A stretch of 64,000 nucleotides of DNA, from NCBI GenBank assembly GCA_020055645.1, contig CM034548.1, positions 23,610,201 through 23,674,200 on the forward strand. The letters run 5' to 3'. The notes under the pieces were generated by a model, which saw nothing but the letters and a program-made list of their open reading frames with translations, searched no databases and had not been told where the DNA came from. Of the stretch, positions 20,916 to 31,029 are shown piece after piece. Both the position numbers and the translations under genes were made by a program. Source of the DNA: Tomocerus qinae. Its lineage: Eukaryota; Arthropoda; Collembola; Entomobryomorpha; Tomoceridae. Positions within the stretch are counted from its first letter, which is position 1. Each line of letters begins with the position of its first letter.

Positions 20916-21279
20916 CTGAAAAACAAATTAAAGTCAGATGTAAAAATACTGACACCTTCTTTAATAGCTTCAAAATAAAACTGACAACTGAATATACAAT
21001 TTACAAAACAAATTATTAGTAACAAAAAATAACGTTTAGCATTGGACACAATCTTCAGCAAGTAAAAATATTTTGTGATAACTACTTCAAGATAAACTAT
21101 AATATGATGTAATATTGGCTATCTAGTTTCGGTATTCAAAATCAGAATAGGGGTAGCAATATTTCACATGTGAGAAGAAGAATATACTAGCTAAGAGATA
21201 TTTGATATTTATACGGCGGGTAACAAGTCTGACTAACTACAATTTCAAAGGCAAAGACAAAATTGGCGTAATTACTTAC

Positions 21280-21480
21280 TTTGACCTTTGGAATAAACTG
21301 GCGTGGCGAAATTAACCGGGTAGAAAAGATTTAGCGGAGACCGGTTCGGTTGTCAGTCTTTTAGAGCGACCTGCAGTTCTTATGGCAGTTCTGTGAATGA
21401 AAATGATTTTCTCGCCGAACAACCAACTCGTTCTTCGCCTTCAACTCAACCTCCGACTACAATTCCCACTCTACAGAGCT
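21280..21480 (-). other. C1QBP: C1QBP 5' untranslated exon and promoter side (approximate)
   Basis: On the minus strand CAAA followed by GTAAGT gives a strong donor with exon end 21280; it can splice to the acceptor just before the start codon at 20915. The minus strand from about 21480 to 21281 has no ATG, as expected for a leader. The far boundary is unknown. The foldback element begins about 70 bases beyond this interval. Confidence 0.5.
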
Positions 21481-21538
21481 CTACTTGCTGCTAGTTGATA
21501 GGAGAAGAAAATGCTAGAAAAGTAGGAAGAGATGAAGA

Positions 21539-21548
21539 TAGGTAATGG
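21539..21548 (+). repeat. Target-site duplication, left copy
   Basis: TAGGTAATGG directly precedes the left terminal inverted repeat (GGCTCATCC...) of the foldback element and recurs exactly after its right end. Confidence 0.85.
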
Positions 21549-21840
21549 GGCTCATCCTATATACCCGACACCCGACAGTCAAATACCGGACAACCGACAC
21601 CCTCCCACCCGACGCCCGACAACGACCAAATACTTTCTACCCGACACCCGAGAGCGAACTACCAGACACCCGATACCTTCCCACCCGATGCCCGACAGCC
21701 CCCAAATCCTTCCCACCCAACGCCCGACTACTAACTACCGGACATCCGATGCCTAACCAACCGACACCCGCCGCCTTCCCACCCGACAACTGACGCCCTT
21801 CTACCCGACATTTAGATTTTTTGGACATAAAAAATTTTTT
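21549..21840 (+). repeat. Left terminal inverted repeat with internal subrepeats
   Basis: About 290 bp, strongly C-rich on the plus strand, with repeated CCCGACA/CCCACCCGA blocks. The final part (ACATTTAGATTTTTT and onwards) is AT-rich and still matches the other arm, so the repeat runs slightly past the C-rich part. Confidence 0.92.
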
Positions 21841-22479
21841 ACACGATGCATGTGCAGTTCACAGCATACCCGAAAGTTTGAAAGGATGGAAAAGGATGGA
21901 CTGTCATAAGCTAGAGATTTGAGCTTCCTGGTTGCCAATACCAACACTGGTGTGGTCAATAAGCAGAAAAGAAAGAAAACGTGGGATAACAGTGCAATTC
22001 TGGAAATAAAAATGTATGTGTGACAGAGCCGCAGCAAGAGGTCTTTCGTAAGGTGAAGTAAATGGGTAATCTAACCTCTTTCTGCGAATAAATTGAAGTC
22101 TAGGCGCATTCAATTAACTCGCTTGGAAAAAAACTTGGGTCATAAATGCAGCCACTGATTTAACGGTTCTGAATTACGATAGGGTCATAAAAATAAATCA
22201 CGTTATTTGTATTTGCACTTTAGAAACACAGAGAAATAATTCAAAAATTAGGTTTGTAGGTAGTTCCATACATATTAACAGTCAAAGTTTTATTTACATT
22301 TTGAAGATCTTCCATAATTATCTTCACTTTTTTAAAAATGATGGAGAAAATATTTATTGTTTCAAAATTTGTCCTTGCTCAATGGTGGGGGGGTGATACA
22401 ATGGGGAATCCTTTGCCGAAGATTGTCTTGCAAGTGAGCGCTCAGGCGAAGGAATATGAATAGGGATTGCGATAGGAGA

Positions 22480-23190
22480 TTACTCCAGTCACGGGTCCAA
22501 AACCGACGAGAGCTCTGCAGGTTGATTACAAACGCAACGAGGGCTACGGCGGAGAATGTCAACGAGGAGAGTTTCCACGGAGACTACTCCGGGGACGGTT
22601 GCTAAGGCAACTCTCCCCGAATGTTTACCAAGGAGACAACGGATCAGTAGTGAATGCCAATGCGAAAAGTGTTACCGTAGATTCCGCTTACTGGAAGCAG
22701 AGTTACGGCGGGACATGTAAATTTGAAGAGTGAGTGCCTTCGACGTGAATCTGCCGGCGGTTCACAACGCAACTAGGACTCCGGGAGAGAATGCAAATGT
22801 GAAGAGAGAGAGACTCCTCCGGGAACGGTTGTGACGGTTACGGCGGAGAAGGCCATTGCGGAGAGTGTTCTCGGGGAGTCTCCTTTACCGACTGGTTCCA
22901 AAGACAACGCGGGCTCTTGAAGGTAATCCACCCGTGGTCATTCCTCCGGAAACAGTAGCTACGGCTACGAAAGCTCCGCTGGGGGATGTAAATCTTGGGA
23001 GTGTTCTCTCTAATCCTCAACCGCCAACGGGTACCAAACGCTGCGAGAGTTCCGGCGGAGTATATACATGTGCAGAAATAATGCTCACGGGGAGACTCCT
23101 CTGGGAATGGTTTCGATGGTAACGACGGCTACGGCGGGGAATGACAATGCGGAGAGTGTTCTCACGGAATCTCCTTCACCGACGGTATTA
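22480..23190. repeat. Decayed GC-rich tandem array inside the foldback element
   Basis: A motif like GAATGCAATGCGGAGAGTGTT recurs in varied form near 22553, 22655, 22790, 22850, 22987 and 23140. A second motif like ACTCCTCCGGGAACGGTT recurs near 22578, 22813, 22943 and 23095. Copies are irregularly spaced (roughly 55-150 bp) and diverged. Translated in the frame of the last copy they give related peptides (ETPPGTVVTVTAEK; ETPLGMVSMVTTAT; IPPETVATATK), but stops and frame shifts separate them. Confidence 0.65.
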
Positions 23191-23394
23191 GTAGTGTACT
23201 CCTTAGTAGTATTGGCCATTTTGACAATCATAATGGTCATTAAAAAAAACACCGAAGTAATGCAGTTGTTTTCTATGCAAACAACATTGGCGAAATGTCT
23301 CACCAACAATCTGTATGTCCCAAAGAACCCGACAGAGTTTAGCTTTCTGTCACGTGGGCTTAATATGTTAAAAAACAAGGTTCTAAATAGATAA
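23068..23394 (+). CDS. Hypothetical open frame with one membrane helix, inside foldback element
   Basis: Up to 108 aa, not recognised. The N-terminal 38 residues derive from the last unit of the tandem array (ETPLGMVSMVTTAT, AESVLTESPSPT). Residues about 39-58 form a clear hydrophobic helix followed by KK, then a Lys-rich tail with no known motif. An AATAAA at 23577-23582 lies downstream. It may be the 3' end of a captured host gene for a repeat-bearing surface protein, or a chance frame. Upstream copies of the array are frame-broken, so if it was a longer gene it is now damaged unless introns remove the breaks. Confidence 0.3.
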   Translation: MCRNNAHGETPLGMVSMVTTATAGNDNAESVLTESPSPTVLVVYSLVVLAILTIIMVIKKNTEVMQLFSMQTTLAKCLTNNLYVPKNPTEFSFLSRGLNMLKNKVLNR

Positions 23395-23849
23395 AATAGT
23401 AGTTAGATTTAATAAAGTTCCTCAATTTTACTGAAATAGATTTAAAATTGATTGCTAGACGATGTACATAAATTATGATTTTATCTTTAATGTGTTTGCA
23501 TTACAATTATGCTGTGTACCAAATTATATAGTTGTTGTTTATGTATTTAAATCCATACTCCGTATTAAATGTGTTAAATAAAAGAACCATTGGTTCGCCA
23601 AAATGTAAAATTTTTAATTGCCATCCTTTATTCTTATTTGCTAGAAGGCAAATACTAATTCAAAATTCATTTTTATTGAGTATATATTTGCAAATCTATT
23701 AAACAGATTTTAAAAGTTTATTACCTTCGATAGAAGGGATATCTGTAAATTCTAGGCAAAATTGATGCACAAAGGCATGCCCATTGTTACATAATTACTC
23801 TCATAAACAAGATAATTTACACCGCAGTCATAAACAAAATAATTTACAT

Positions 23850-24142
23850 TATAAAAATTTTATATTTCCAAAAATCTAAATGTCGGGTAGAAGGGCGTCA
23901 GTTGTCGGGTGGGAAGGCGGCGGGTGTCGGTTGGTTAGGCATCGGGTGTCCGGTAGTTAGTTGTCGGGCGGTGGGTGGGAAGGATTTGGGGGCTGTCGGG
24001 CATCGGGTGGGAAGGTATCGGGTGTCTGGTAGTTCGCTGTCGGGTGTCGGGTAGAAAGTATTTGGTCGTTGTCGGGCGTCGGGTGGGAGGGTGTCGGTTG
24101 TCCGGTATTTGACTGTCGGGTGTCGGGTATATAGGATGAGCC
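23850..24142 (-). repeat. Right terminal inverted repeat with internal subrepeats
   Basis: The reverse complement of the left repeat, with only a few substitutions (for example GACAGCG here against GAGAGCG in the left arm, and CACCCGATG against CATCCGATG). Confidence 0.92.
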
Positions 24143-24152
24143 TAGGTAATGG
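24143..24152 (+). repeat. Target-site duplication, right copy
   Basis: TAGGTAATGG follows the right terminal repeat (ending GGATGAGCC), identical to the left copy at 21539-21548. Confidence 0.85.
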
Positions 24153-24829
24153 TTGGTGGCGTGTTTGATTGGCCAGATACTCTCGGCGCCTTGCTTGAAA
24201 TCCTACAGCTTTTCCAGTTACTTCACAGGGAGCCTAAACTTATTCTGTGAGAGGCGCGGATGTTTGAATTGTTAATTGGATATCATATAGGATCTCTGTC
24301 ATTTGATTAGATGGCAACATTCATTTTTTGCTAAAGAACGAAGACTTTGTAGAAGAGTAAAGCAGCGAGAACATTTTCTTCTCCGTCTTTGCCAGGTCGC
24401 CGCAGATTAATCCCATAGTCATTGGATGTTGAAATTAAATAATAGCCGAAGAGCTGTTAAAAGTTGTGATGCCGTACATTTGAGATCATAGTTAATTAAA
24501 TCTGCACCCAGAGTACGGGCAGTCAGTTTAATAAGTAAGATAGCTCATTATTGCTTCATATATAATTGACAGTTGACTTTGCTTTGCATTTTGCCAAATC
24601 ATCTGTTCCTTATTTTGTACGATCTGTATTGTAGTATACGTGTAGGTACGACTGTGCCGTGCGGCGACTGACTGGCACTATCTTCCTTAGATTACGAATC
24701 TCTGCTCCTTCTATCTGTAGTGTCGTTCCTATGATTCTGATCTGATATAAAATATGATTCACTTGTCAATTTAACACGTGCTGGCTGTCCACCGTATAGA
24801 TGGTGACTGGCCCAACAGATTAATTATTA
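24153..24829 (+). promoter_or_regulatory. TMEM120: TMEM120 upstream region and first untranslated exon
   Basis: A donor TTA|GTAAGT at 24830 can pair with the acceptor at the end of CATTACAG (about 24990), giving a non-coding first exon that ends at 24829. Its start is not visible. Before the foldback insertion this region would have lain close to the C1QBP promoter, so the two genes may once have shared a divergent promoter. Exon boundaries are inferred from splice motifs only. Confidence 0.4.
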
Positions 24830-25094
24830 GTAAGTTCACCACTTTTCAATTGACACTGGGTACAAGTCTGTCTATCTATATTTGGTGATTTTTATTTTTG
24901 ACTTTGTGCTAGCAAATCGGCAATATCGGCAATAATGCTAATTTTGAATGATGATAAGTAAAATAATTTTAATTGCTGTTTTCATTACAGCTAGTAATAT
25001 CTCTTCCTCGTTGAGTGGACGTGAACTTTGACTGTATCTGGCGATTCCTTAGCTGTAATTGAAAATATATTCTTCGAAGTAAATAATTGGCACC

Positions 25095-26672
25095 ATGGAT
25101 TTGGATGTAACTTCTTGTGTCAAGGACTTTGATGACTTAACCAATGAATACAAGAACCTCATGGTAATTTTCCTCTATATGACATTTTTAGGTAATTTTG
25201 TAGAGTTTAATTAATTAACGTTTTTTATCTTATATTTCAGACTTTACATAAAGGTTATGTTGACAAATTGGAAGAACTGGCGACATTGCAAGCGAAATGT
25301 GTCAAAGAGCTTAATCATCAGCGATATCGAATCGGGGTGATCAAGAAATCCATGAAGAAGTAATTATCAATAAAATCAGTTAATTTATTTTGAATTATTC
25401 CCAATAAAGTTTAAAAGTATGGATAAATACATCTGTAAATAAATTTCAACAGGGAATCGAAGAAGACTGAAAATAAGGAAATAATGGAAGAGCTTGAAAA
25501 GAATATAACAAGACGAAAAGTTCAGCTTTATGAAATGGAAGAAGCTCTCCCCAAAAAGAATGGGTTATATTTACGTATTATACTGGGTAACGTAAACGTT
25601 TCCATTCTTAACAAGGACGATAAGTAAGTACTTATGACTTGTAAATTTAAAAATAAAATGACCTGACAAGTGAAAATAATTTTGGATTAAAAAAACAGGT
25701 TTAAGTACAAGGATGATTATGAAAAGTTCAAGTTTATCGTCAATGGAATAGGAATGCTGATTTCCATTATTAATATTGTTGCAAACTCAAGGTACACATC
25801 ATCTATGTTCAAAATGGCTGGCAAACTTAAATTATGTTAAACATTAGAATTTTGTTTACAATTTGCAGAGTCCTGGATCTTCTTTTTATGTTTCTTTTGG
25901 TGTGGTACTACTGCACCTTGACAATCAGAGAAAGTATCTTGAAGGTTAACGGATCTCGGGTCAAAGGATGGTGGCGTCTTCATCACTTTATCTCAACGGC
26001 ACTTTCTGGAGTCCTACTTATTTGGCCGAATAATAGTGTTTATTATGCTTTTCGCACACAGTTCATGTGGTTCAATGTTTACATAAGTAAATACTATTAT
26101 TATAAATCTACTACCATTCGGCTATTTACTTTTCATAATGCTCTGAGTTAACAACATGGTTGAATTTTTGAAGGTTTGGTCCAGTTTCTCCAATTTCGAT
26201 ATCAGAGGGGTTGTTTGTATCGTTTGCGGGCTTTGGGAGAACGACATAACATGGACATTACTATCGAAGGATTTCATTCATGGATGTGGCGAGGCTTAAG
26301 TTTTTTGCTCCCGTTTCTTTTCATTGGATACCTTTTCCAATTATATAATGCTTATGTTTTGTATACTTTAAGTTCTCATCCAGAGGCGACCTGGCAAGTA
26401 AGTACTTAAAGGTTTGCACTCGTTCTTTATTGTTCAATTTACGTTGCACATTTATTTGTGATGGCTTTTTCCAGGTACCGGTATTAAGTGTAATGTTTTT
26501 CGTCGTTTTTCTTGGAAATATGATCACACTACTGCTGGTAATTCCGCAAAAGTTGAAGGAGAAAGTAAGATTAAAGGAACGATTTGCAAGTCTGGATAAG
26601 TATCTGAGAGGCCAAACTGGTGCGGAAGGGGCTTCGTCATCAAAAGTAGTACCCGAAAAGAAAGATAATTGA
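25095..26672 (+). CDS. TMEM120: TMEM120 (TACAN/TMPIT family) membrane protein
   Basis: Vertebrate TMEM120A/B are six-helix proteins of the nuclear envelope and ER with an ELOVL-like fold that binds coenzyme A; a mechanosensitive channel role (TACAN) has been proposed and disputed. Coding exons: 25095-25163, 25241-25359, 25453-25623, 25699-25791, 25869-26086, 26174-26397, 26475-26672; 1092 nt, 363 aa, against about 340 in human. Residues 1 to about 110 are charged and helical (coiled coil). Hydrophobic segments then follow, starting with [16 protein letters not shown]. The family signature [20 protein letters not shown] (residues about 238-257) and the following HSWMWRGL are clear. The extra length is mostly a hydrophilic C-terminal tail ([10 protein letters not shown] to the end). 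The start has a good context (CACCATGG) and a 5' UTR intron. No defect is seen. Confidence 0.94.
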
Positions 26673-26918
26673 CATTATTTACTACATTCGTAGCTCATAT
26701 CGCACTGATTCCACTACGTACCAAGCAAACTGTATTTTGTGAGAGTACAGTAGACAGTCACAGAGATTAGCGTTACAAAATTCAGTTTTCTTTTTGAGGT
26801 GTTATTATTATATGTCACACGGTTATGTTCTTATTGGTTATGTATTAGCTATAAAAATTGGATTTGCTGCTTTTGACATGTAATGCAGTTTTGTGATAAA
26901 GATATATGATCTGTGTCA

Positions 26919-26929
26919 AATAAAATAAA
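26919..26929 (+). terminator. TMEM120: TMEM120 poly(A) signal (double)
   Basis: Two overlapping AATAAA hexamers (26919-26924 and 26924-26929) about 250 bases after the stop codon. Confidence 0.65.
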
Positions 26930-27181
26930 ACACGTTTCAAGGATTACTTGTGCTAATTTTTTTCTTTTAATACAATCTTAACACAAATTGGCTCAAAATT
27001 GTTGTGAGCTACTACATTTTAGATTTTTGTTTCAAGGGCTTCTACGGAAACTACCTACTGTACGATGTTAGGCCCTTCAAATATCTCAAATTAACTTTAA
27101 AGTTAATTGGATCTCTACAGTTTACAATATAACCGGTCAACGTTCAATACTGTTTAATATGATTGAAATCTATCATAACAT

Positions 27182-27187
27182 TTTATT
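27182..27187 (-). terminator. Spinster-like gene poly(A) signal candidate
   Basis: TTTATT on the plus strand is AATAAA on the minus strand, about 440 bases after the stop codon at 27628. Other copies are near 27250, so the exact 3' end is open. Confidence 0.4.
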
Positions 27188-27627
27188 TTTTATGCATTTA
27201 GTATATACTGCAATAAGTTAAGAGCAATAAACATATTTACGTGCGTCGACTTTTATTAAAATTGCATTAAGGTACGATTTTGCGTTAGATAATATATACC
27301 ATAACATTCGATTATATAACACTGAACATAAATATTTCTGCAGCAAAATATTTTACTTTCACATAATTTGAAAATGATATTCTATATTATTATGACTAAA
27401 TATGAACATTGCTTTGGTAAATAAATGATTCGAGTTCAGTCATTTATCATAGCAAATTTAGAAAGAATTTAGATTTAATTTTTGCTTAAGAGGCTATGTT
27501 GTAGTAACTGTAACTCGGTTGAGTTTCTGTTATCATTGTTAGTTGATTTGGAATGCAAGAAGAGGTATTGATAGGTAACAGTAAAAGGCTGCAGTTGGTA
27601 AGAGAGACGAATATTCATTTCTTATAA

Positions 27628-30056
27628 TTAAATCGGACTATGGAAACTTCCATCTATGGAATTGACTGTAACAGATTCGTCTGCAACGAAATGCTCTGGC
27701 TGTATCCCTTCATTCATCAGACCATCGCCTACAATCAAAATAATCAATTTACCTAAATGACTACAACTGCCACCACATTAAACAGTTGACAACACAAACT
27801 GGAATTAATAACTTTTGGCCACAAAAATTTTACATTTAGTTCACATTTTAAATATTTTTGGAATAGTGTACAGTAAATAATGACAGTGAGCTAACCTGAC
27901 GCTGTTTTAGCCGCGAGAAGTTTATCACTTGTGACGTAAAAGCTAGCTAGAAAGAAGAAAGCAGCTCCAATTATTTGTACGAAGCAAGTAATAAACAAGG
28001 CATATTGCAAACTATGAAATTCGACGTATGGATCATTTTTCTCATCATCAGTAGGAGTTGTCGTCGAATCACTTTCATTGGCACTCTTTATGATAATAAC
28101 GGTAGATTTCGAAAGAACGTCTTTGAGAATATCAGACACCTAAAAACAAACCAGGTTTGGTAAAAAAAATCGTTAATTTCAACACTGCGTGTTTTTCTTC
28201 TTTTGTAGCAATTGTGCTGAAGGTTATTGGTCATAGGTTGCTCACCTTTCCAATGAGGTACGGGCTCCCAGCATCTCCTAGAGCGTGAGACACCAAAATT
28301 TGGAAAGCTGCGGCCGTAGATCGTCTTGTTGGCACAACTACATACTGAGAAGAAATAATATTCAATACTAGTTAGTTTGTCGATGAATAATTACTAACAT
28401 TTTCAATTTTATGTACACGAACATAATAACGATATAATTACCAAAAGCATATCGGCAACAATTGACCAGTTGAGATTGACCAGCAGTTCGCCCACGAATA
28501 TCAAAGTAAAGCAAAGGGCCGTATTGTAGTTTGCGGCTAAACAGCCGAAGAATATCATAGGAGTACTGGCAAGTAACGCATAGGCGCATATAAGAGGATC
28601 TCCACTGCTATTATGTTTTCGATATTTTTGGGCAAGGAATGATCCTAAAGGTACGCCAATCAGTCCAGAAAACATTGTGATGATACCAAACGTGTCAGCG
28701 ACACTGGAATGACAGAATCAATTTCAGGATTAAGACCATCATGTGCAAATATTAAATAGTAACAAAAAGTATTAATATCGTCCTTACTTGGTAGTCTCAG
28801 TTTTTCCATTTATTTGTACCGATTGGCCATAGGAAATGAACTTTGGACCCCACCAAGCAATGGCTCCAACCACGAAAGCAACACATGTAAATCCTATCGT
28901 TGACGTTATGAAACTGCGACTATGAAAGTGTAACAATCCCCATCGTATGAAATAGGATTAAAATTAAAATGCTATGTCCATTACTGAAAACTTAAAATGA
29001 ATGTAATTACTTTTTCGACAAATATTTAATATCTTCAGTCCAGGCAGTTGGCTGTAGAGTAGACTTTTCACATTCTCCACGTTTAGGATCGACCAACACG
29101 AAAGCTATAAGCAACACGGCAATAATGCCTAATACCGGAGTAATACGGAGTCCATATTGCCAGTATTCTGGACCCCCAGCGATTTTGACTGCCTGGGATC
29201 CAATAATATATCCCAGCCCACTAATTTCAAAATACATTTTTGTAACATAGTACAATATCCAAAATTAGGTATACAATATCATAATGTAATAATATCCAAA
29301 CTGACCTCCCAACAGGAATGGCGAAATAGAAGAGTGCAAGCATACGAGATCTGCAATCATTTACAAACATATCACTAATGATAGTTGGGGCGATTGTTGA
29401 GTAACTGGCTTCTCCGATGCCAACAAGGGCTCTTAGAAATATAAACCATCCGAACGATTTCTGTATTAAAGCAATTTGTTCTTGATTAATCAGTATAATT
29501 AGATAGTGTAAGTGAATTTATGAAGAACAATAAAACTTACGCCAACAAATGAACCCAACAAAGTGGTTATGCACCACAGAAACACACCCGACCCCATAAT
29601 AAGTTTTCGAGAATACCGGTCACCCAAATATCCAAACAACGGGGCAAATACCATATAGCTCATTATAAAAGCTGTTTGAATGAGCCCAGCTTCACCATCC
29701 TTAATTTTGAAATTCCTTTGAATGTCGTCTAATATTCCTACAAAACAATTCACAAATTTTATTACCACCTTTTTTCCTTTTATTACCATTTTTACAATTG
29801 TAATACCAATAACAAGAGTAAATGACATACCAGCAACTGTGAATCTATCCATATAATTAATCGTGTTGACAAAGCATAAAATTAAAACTGTCGCCAACTG
29901 TCTTTTCGTATATGAGTTTTCATCAGATCTTATTTGTTCCGTAGTGCTGTCATCAATAACTCCAGTAGCTCGACCAGTTAAATCCAGGTCACTGATATCA
30001 GCGGTTTCTTCACTTTCTTCGATCACACTTGCTGTTAACCGCTGGTACTTTGCCAT
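27628..30056 (-). CDS. spin: Spinster-like major facilitator (SPNS family) transporter
   Basis: Spinster proteins are 12-helix MFS carriers. Vertebrate SPNS1 exports lysophospholipids from lysosomes and SPNS2 exports sphingosine-1-phosphate; fly Spinster acts in late endosomes and lysosomes. Coding exons on the minus strand: 30056-29831, 29737-29541, 29460-29306, 29220-29011, 28919-28788, 28703-28442, 28344-28246, 28139-27896, 27728-27628; 1626 nt, 541 aa. Residues 1-50 are a polar, acidic cytosolic tail with Ser/Glu-rich stretches. The first helix ends in the family signature [10 protein letters not shown]. The MFS loop motif [10 protein letters not shown] is at residues 111-120. [20 protein letters not shown] and [14 protein letters not shown] follow. 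An Asn/Ser/Thr-rich loop ([11 protein letters not shown]) lies before the last helix. The substrate and the member of the family cannot be decided from sequence. A 3' splice site just upstream (exon from 30081) implies an untranslated first exon. Confidence 0.93.
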
Positions 30057-30913
30057 TTTTATGCCGATTTAGTGAAACTGGCTGAAAATAAAATCATTAT
30101 TTATGAACAAAAGTAAAACAGTAATGGGGTATTATCGCTGACTACAAGCCATATCTTAGATACTTCGCTAAAAAAACTAATAACAACAAAAGTTATCATG
30201 GTAGACAGAATGAGTCAGTCTGTCAACCTGTCACGAAGTATATTAGTACTACTTTATCACTTTACTTTATCCCTCAAACTCAGGTTTTTGGCCGTCGATG
30301 AAAGCAAAAGTGCTACGGAACCTGATAAAAGACTTCTAATCTTATCTTCAGTGAAACAATTGGGACTTGAGACGATACATTGGCATGATGTTTAATGGTT
30401 GGTAAATAATTTTAAAATTTGCCTGTATTGTTGGTGGATATGAGGTTTTGGGTTGTAGATCAAGTATTATTGCAATAGAATGAGTCACACTTGATATACA
30501 GTTTTGGATATTGAATGTGTACTTATAGATATCGTGATTTAAAAGTAAACAACCAATAAACAAATAAAAGTGCATAATAATACGGAATACATACAACACA
30601 TATAAAAAGTAAGCCATTAAGACACAATCTAACCACAATATAACCAAATAGGATACAGGAAATCGAAGCTAAAAAGTGACAAATGACAAAAATGACAAAC
30701 AACCCAAATACTCAAAAAATAGAACCGAAAGGAAGCAAAATTTAATAAAAAAAATATTCGAAAATGAAGTAGTTTTAAATAGATATTTACAATTGACAAA
30801 CTAAAACTTATTTGTTGAAATTTATTGATTAGCAAATGCAATATTTACTTCATAAATGGAAGATGATATCCATCTTACTTATGATTTATGTTAAAAATTG
30901 TTTAAAAACTTAC

Positions 30914-31010
30914 CTTTGAGATCCAAGCAGTACACATCCAACCAATTTAGACCAGTCAGATAGTACTATGACTGTGTAGCTAATACTTCAACGACAAACA
31001 GTCAGGTACA
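30914..31010 (-). other. Spinster-like gene 5' untranslated exon candidate
   Basis: On the minus strand CTCAAAG followed by GTAAGT gives a strong donor with exon end 30914, which could join the acceptor at 30082-30083 ahead of the start codon. The 5' limit is a guess. An 830-bp intron between them is plausible; no ATG-led coding sequence is seen in the exon. Confidence 0.4.
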
Positions 31011-31029
31011 ATATTATAGTCTTTTGTGA

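Larger units (their letters stand above)
21549..24142. mobile_element. Foldback/Mutator-like DNA transposon, non-autonomous
   Basis: The 2594-bp element is bounded by long terminal inverted repeats, about 21549-21840 and 23850-24142. Both begin GGCTCATCCTATATACCCGA and differ at only about four positions by eye over the C-rich part. Each repeat is built from imperfect short subrepeats such as CCCGACACCCGACA and CCACCCGACGCCCGACA, the architecture known from Drosophila FB elements. A perfect 10-bp duplication flanks it; Mutator/FB elements usually make 8-11 bp. No transposase frame is seen inside, so movement would need an enzyme in trans. The interior holds AT-rich DNA, a decayed GC-rich tandem array (about 22480-23190) and a small open frame with a membrane helix. 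High arm identity and an intact duplication argue for a recent insertion. Confidence 0.93.
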
